A DNA stretch of 7,972 bases. It comes from Actinomycetes bacterium. GTDB lineage: Bacteria > Actinomycetota > Actinomycetes > S36-B12. The stretch lies in assembly GCA_030425745.1 (NCBI GenBank), contig JAUHZW010000091.1, positions 1 to 7,972 of the forward strand, read 5' to 3'. The notes under the pieces were generated by a model that saw nothing but the letters and a program-made list of their open reading frames with translations, ran no database searches and was not told where the DNA came from. The position numbers were made by a program, and so were the translations under genes. Positions 6,601-7,972 of the stretch are shown one piece after another (positions within the stretch are counted from its first letter, which is position 1; each line of letters begins with the position of its first letter).

Positions 6601-7168
6601 CATGGAGGAGCGGTACCGCTTCCTCAGCGAGCAGCTCGATGACCTCAAGCGCAGCCGCGAGGACCTCCTCGACATCGTCAAGGAGGTCGACGAGCGGGTC
6701 CAGCAGGTGTTCGCCGAGGCCTACGCCGACGTCGAGCGGGAGTTCGAGGGGGTCTTCAGTCGGCTGTTCCCCGGTGGCGAGGGCCGGCTGATCCTGACCG
6801 AGCCCAACGATCTGCTCAACACCGGCGTCGACGTCGAGGCGCGTCCCCCGGGCAAGAAGGTCAAGCGCCTGTCGCTGCTCTCCGGCGGTGAGCGGTCTCT
6901 GACCGCCGTGGCGTTCCTCGTCGCGCTGTTCAAGTCGCGGCCGAGCCCGTTCTACGTGCTCGACGAGGTCGAGGCGGCCCTTGACGACGTCAACCTCGGC
7001 CGGCTCATCGACATCATCGCCGAGCTGCAGAGCAGTTCTCAGCTGATCGTCATCACCCACCAGAAGCGCACCATGGAGATCGCCGACGCGCTGTATGGCG
7101 TGTCGATGCGCGGCGACGGCGTCACGCAGGTGATCGGCCAGCGGATCCGCGAGGCCGAGGCCGTCTAG
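3605..7168 (+). CDS. smc: Chromosome segregation/condensation protein SMC
   Basis: This 1187-residue ATPase forms V-shaped dimers that, with ScpA/ScpB kleisin partners and ParB loading, extrude DNA loops and align chromosome arms. The N-terminal head has Walker A G-P-N-G-S-G-K-S at 31-38 and the Q-loop/arginine region G-Q-N-R-L ... E-E-A-A-G-V near 142-164. Long coiled coils run from about 165 to 505 and 655 to 935, separated by a hinge at about 508-650 (starting L-P-G-V-M-G-T-L). A proline-rich acidic linker at about 940-968 precedes the C-terminal head. That head carries the signature L-S-G-G-E at 1092-1096, Walker B ending in D1120-E1121 and the D-loop A-L-D-D. The length is normal and all ATPase motifs are intact. 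GTG 3605 gives the expected M-H-L-K-N-L-T-L-K-G-F-K-S-F start, 9 bases after mutM. Confidence 0.98.
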   Translation: MHLKNLTLKGFKSFASATTLAFEPGVTCVVGPNGSGKSNVVDALSWVMGEQGAKSLRGGKMEDVIFSGTSGRAPLGRAEVALTIDNTDGALPIDYTEVTISRTLFRNGGSEYSINGEPCRLLDVQELLSDSGIGREMHVIVGQNRLTSILEATPEDRRHIIEEAAGVLKHRKRKEKALRKLDAMQANLTRLTDLTTELRRQLKPLGRQAEVARRAVVIQTEVRDARLRLLADDLVGLRAALEAEVADETALRERQEHVEAQIAELTLQQAAAEEQAAADAPRATRSQETWFALNGLRERFHGLTQVAVERVRHLQPEPEEEDSGRDPDQIEAEARALRAEEFDLGRLVETSRDELSQAEASRMAAEAAAAAEEKRVAEVERAAADRREGLARLTGQVNAARSRMETRTAEIDRLGVQIAEARERGEAAQQEFTRIELDVAGLDEGEVSLDREHEQAEEALAAADAEVERLRSEEAAGERQRAALTARSEALAIGLERKDAGARLVRAEDRLPGVMGTLATLLHVDHGAEAAVAAALGDVADAVVVTGIDAAMQAVVVLKDEDAGRAALVVADPGAATPVRPSVPHEGQSLLDLVRCEDGLDAVVSHLLGQWMLVGDLREASALARTHPNLSYVTRDGDVLAAGVVHGGSTSAPSLLEAQAAFDETVAELEAVTRDLERIRFELVAAKDRQQQAASRAEATLARLHDSDAQMAAVAEKLGQLGQVARAAAAEAERLTAAREAAESALNADREQMDQLQARLETASQEPSVDGGADNREHLNATASAARRHEVDARLALRTAEERVTAVAARAQQLERAAEAERQARVAAVERRERRARELVVAQAVLDATRIVSSRIDASIAVAGRERTALEKSARERDALLSSLRASLRELTAESDRLKDSVHRDEVARAEQRMRIEQLEEKVLEEYGVGADDLISEYGPEQPVPPTPPAPGDEVPEDAEEPQPYPFVRGEQEKRLKAAERDLNLLGKVNPLALEEFAAMEERYRFLSEQLDDLKRSREDLLDIVKEVDERVQQVFAEAYADVEREFEGVFSRLFPGGEGRLILTEPNDLLNTGVDVEARPPGKKVKRLSLLSGGERSLTAVAFLVALFKSRPSPFYVLDEVEAALDDVNLGRLIDIIAELQSSSQLIVITHQKRTMEIADALYGVSMRGDGVTQVIGQRIREAEAV

Positions 7169-7175
7169 AACTCGG

Positions 7176-7904
7176 TCAGGAGCGCAGGTCGTCGACGGCT
7201 CGGGTGCCGGTCACGAACCCGACGCCGATGAGGCCCTGCCCGACCACATAGGTCAGCATCACCGTGGCCCCCAGCCACGGGCTCTCCGCCCACGGGCCCA
7301 GGCTCGTCATGGCGATGAGCGAGTCGGACAGCACGAACAGCACAGCACCCCCGAATGCCACCCACGCGGGAGCCGGGGGCATCCGTCCGACGAGGTTGAG
7401 GGCCGCAACCGCCATGGCGGTCAGGGCCAGGCCGTAGACCGCGACCGGGATGCGCAGCGAGCCGGCCGTCGGCCACACGACGGCGACGAGTCCGATCAGG
7501 TAGAGCGCGAACGGTGCCAGGAGAACGGGGTAACGGCGGACGAGGCCGGTGGCGGGCCGCGCCGGAGCCGCGATCCCGCGTCGGAAACTCAGGCCGCGGA
7601 AGCGGGTGAAGCCGACCAGATAGCTGACCTGGGTCACGAGGAACGCCGCGATGCCGAGGGTGAAGAACAGGTCACCGTCACCCATGAGGAGCAGGTCGCC
7701 GATCCAGGCGAACACGAGGCCCACGAGCAGCCAGCGGTGCGGGACGGGCCAATGTCGTCGCTGCTCGGCGACGAGCCAGAGGATCAGCAGCGGCATGAGC
7801 AGCGGCTTGGTCAGCGTGACGGCCGATGAGTTCTGCGTCGCCACGGCGATCGCGTTGAGCAGGCCCACCAGGAGGTAGGCGGAGAGCAGAGATCGGGGCG
7901 CCAT
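7176..7904 (-). CDS. YhhN/TMEM86 family integral membrane protein, putative lysoplasmalogenase
   Basis: This hydrophobic protein of 242 residues is predicted to have about eight membrane segments. It matches the YhhN family: T-K-P-L near residues 32-35, G-D-L-L-L-M at 69-74, F-F-x-L-G-I-A-A-F at 80-88, and L-S-D-S-L-I near 192-197. The family includes eukaryotic TMEM86B and bacterial enzymes that hydrolyse the vinyl-ether bond of lysoplasmalogens; that activity here is inferred from family only. Two ATG starts compete. I chose 7904 because an AGGA (bases 7913-7916, minus strand) lies 8 bases upstream; ATG 7913 would add three residues but lacks a properly spaced site. The gene faces smc with only 7 bases between stops and is divergent from ftsY, so it is its own transcription unit, separate from the core run. 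Confidence 0.82.
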   Translation of the reverse strand: MAPRSLLSAYLLVGLLNAIAVATQNSSAVTLTKPLLMPLLILWLVAEQRRHWPVPHRWLLVGLVFAWIGDLLLMGDGDLFFTLGIAAFLVTQVSYLVGFTRFRGLSFRRGIAAPARPATGLVRRYPVLLAPFALYLIGLVAVVWPTAGSLRIPVAVYGLALTAMAVAALNLVGRMPPAPAWVAFGGAVLFVLSDSLIAMTSLGPWAESPWLGATVMLTYVVGQGLIGVGFVTGTRAVDDLRS

Positions 7905-7931
7905 GCCCACCATCCTGCCGTCTGCCCCCGT

Positions 7932-7937
7932 GGGAGG
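7932..7937 (+). promoter_or_regulatory. Ribosome binding site of the rightward gene at the window end
   Basis: GGGAGG lies 9 bases before ATG 7947. It touches the alternative in-frame ATG at 7938, leaving no spacing, so it favours 7947 as the start. Confidence 0.6.
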
Positions 7938-7946
7938 ATGCGCATC

Positions 7947-7972
7947 ATGGATTCCGTCCTCCTCTATGTCCT
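7947..7972 (+). CDS. ftsY: Start of a gene, probably signal recognition particle receptor FtsY (3' end missing)
   Basis: Only eight complete codons are visible: M-D-S-V-L-L-Y-V, with a ninth cut by the window edge. A short acidic start running straight into a hydrophobic stretch fits the N-terminal membrane-anchoring segment common in actinobacterial FtsY. The smc-ftsY neighbourhood is widely conserved, here interrupted by the inverted YhhN-family gene. FtsY is the membrane GTPase that receives signal recognition particle and ribosome complexes. A well-placed GGGAGG supports translation from 7947; ATG 7938 is the alternative. The coding start is well supported by the ribosome site, but the identity rests mainly on gene order. 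Confidence 0.55.

Noticed and set aside
4685..7060. A 791-codon open frame on the minus strand opposite smc
   Set aside because: It lies entirely antisense to the well-identified smc coding region, shows no recognisable domain and is Arg/Leu/Asp-rich in the way of GC-rich shadow frames.
7153..7177. Possible terminator hairpin between smc and the YhhN-family gene (GGCCGAG / CTCGGTC)
   Set aside because: Seven pairs including one G-T wobble, an 11-base loop and no T-run on either strand; too weak to call.

Overview
The window is an ordinary housekeeping segment of a GC-rich bacterial chromosome, almost certainly from an actinobacterium (Actinomycetota; a Micrococcales-like lineage is a guess). 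Three things suggest this. The third codon positions are overwhelmingly G or C. GTG and TTG starts dominate. The order DUF177/YceD - rpmF - rnc - mutM - smc - ftsY is the familiar actinobacterial arrangement. I see no mobile element, tRNA, rRNA, CRISPR array or recognisable foreign segment.

Layout. Positions 1-391 hold the 3' part of a YceD/DUF177 gene. A 135-base non-coding gap follows, with a perfect 7-bp hairpin shortly before the next gene. From 527 to 3595 a tightly packed run reads rightward: rpmF (ribosomal protein L32, zinc form), plsX (acyl-ACP:phosphate acyltransferase), a small acyl-carrier-protein-like gene, rnc (RNase III) and mutM (formamidopyrimidine-DNA glycosylase). plsX starts 3 bases after the rpmF stop. 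The next three junctions each overlap by exactly 8 bases, so translational coupling is likely throughout. smc (chromosome condensation ATPase) follows after 9 bases, possibly with its own leaderless promoter. On the opposite strand, 7176-7904 encodes a YhhN/TMEM86-family membrane protein (putative lysoplasmalogenase), convergent with smc and divergent from the next gene. The last 26 bases are the start of a rightward gene that fits ftsY.

How the genes fit together. YceD and L32 serve 50S ribosome assembly, and RNase III processes rRNA precursors. PlsX and the ACP-like protein point to entry into phospholipid synthesis. MutM repairs oxidised guanine. SMC organises the nucleoid, and FtsY targets proteins to the membrane. 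This is growth-linked co-location of unrelated core functions, not one pathway.

I did not find a convincing undescribed system. The points most worth a second look are the ACP-like protein, which lacks the usual Asp-Ser-Leu phosphopantetheine site; the same-frame rpmF-TAG-TCC-TTG-plsX junction without a visible ribosome binding site; the repeated 8-base overlaps; and the rpmF leader hairpin.
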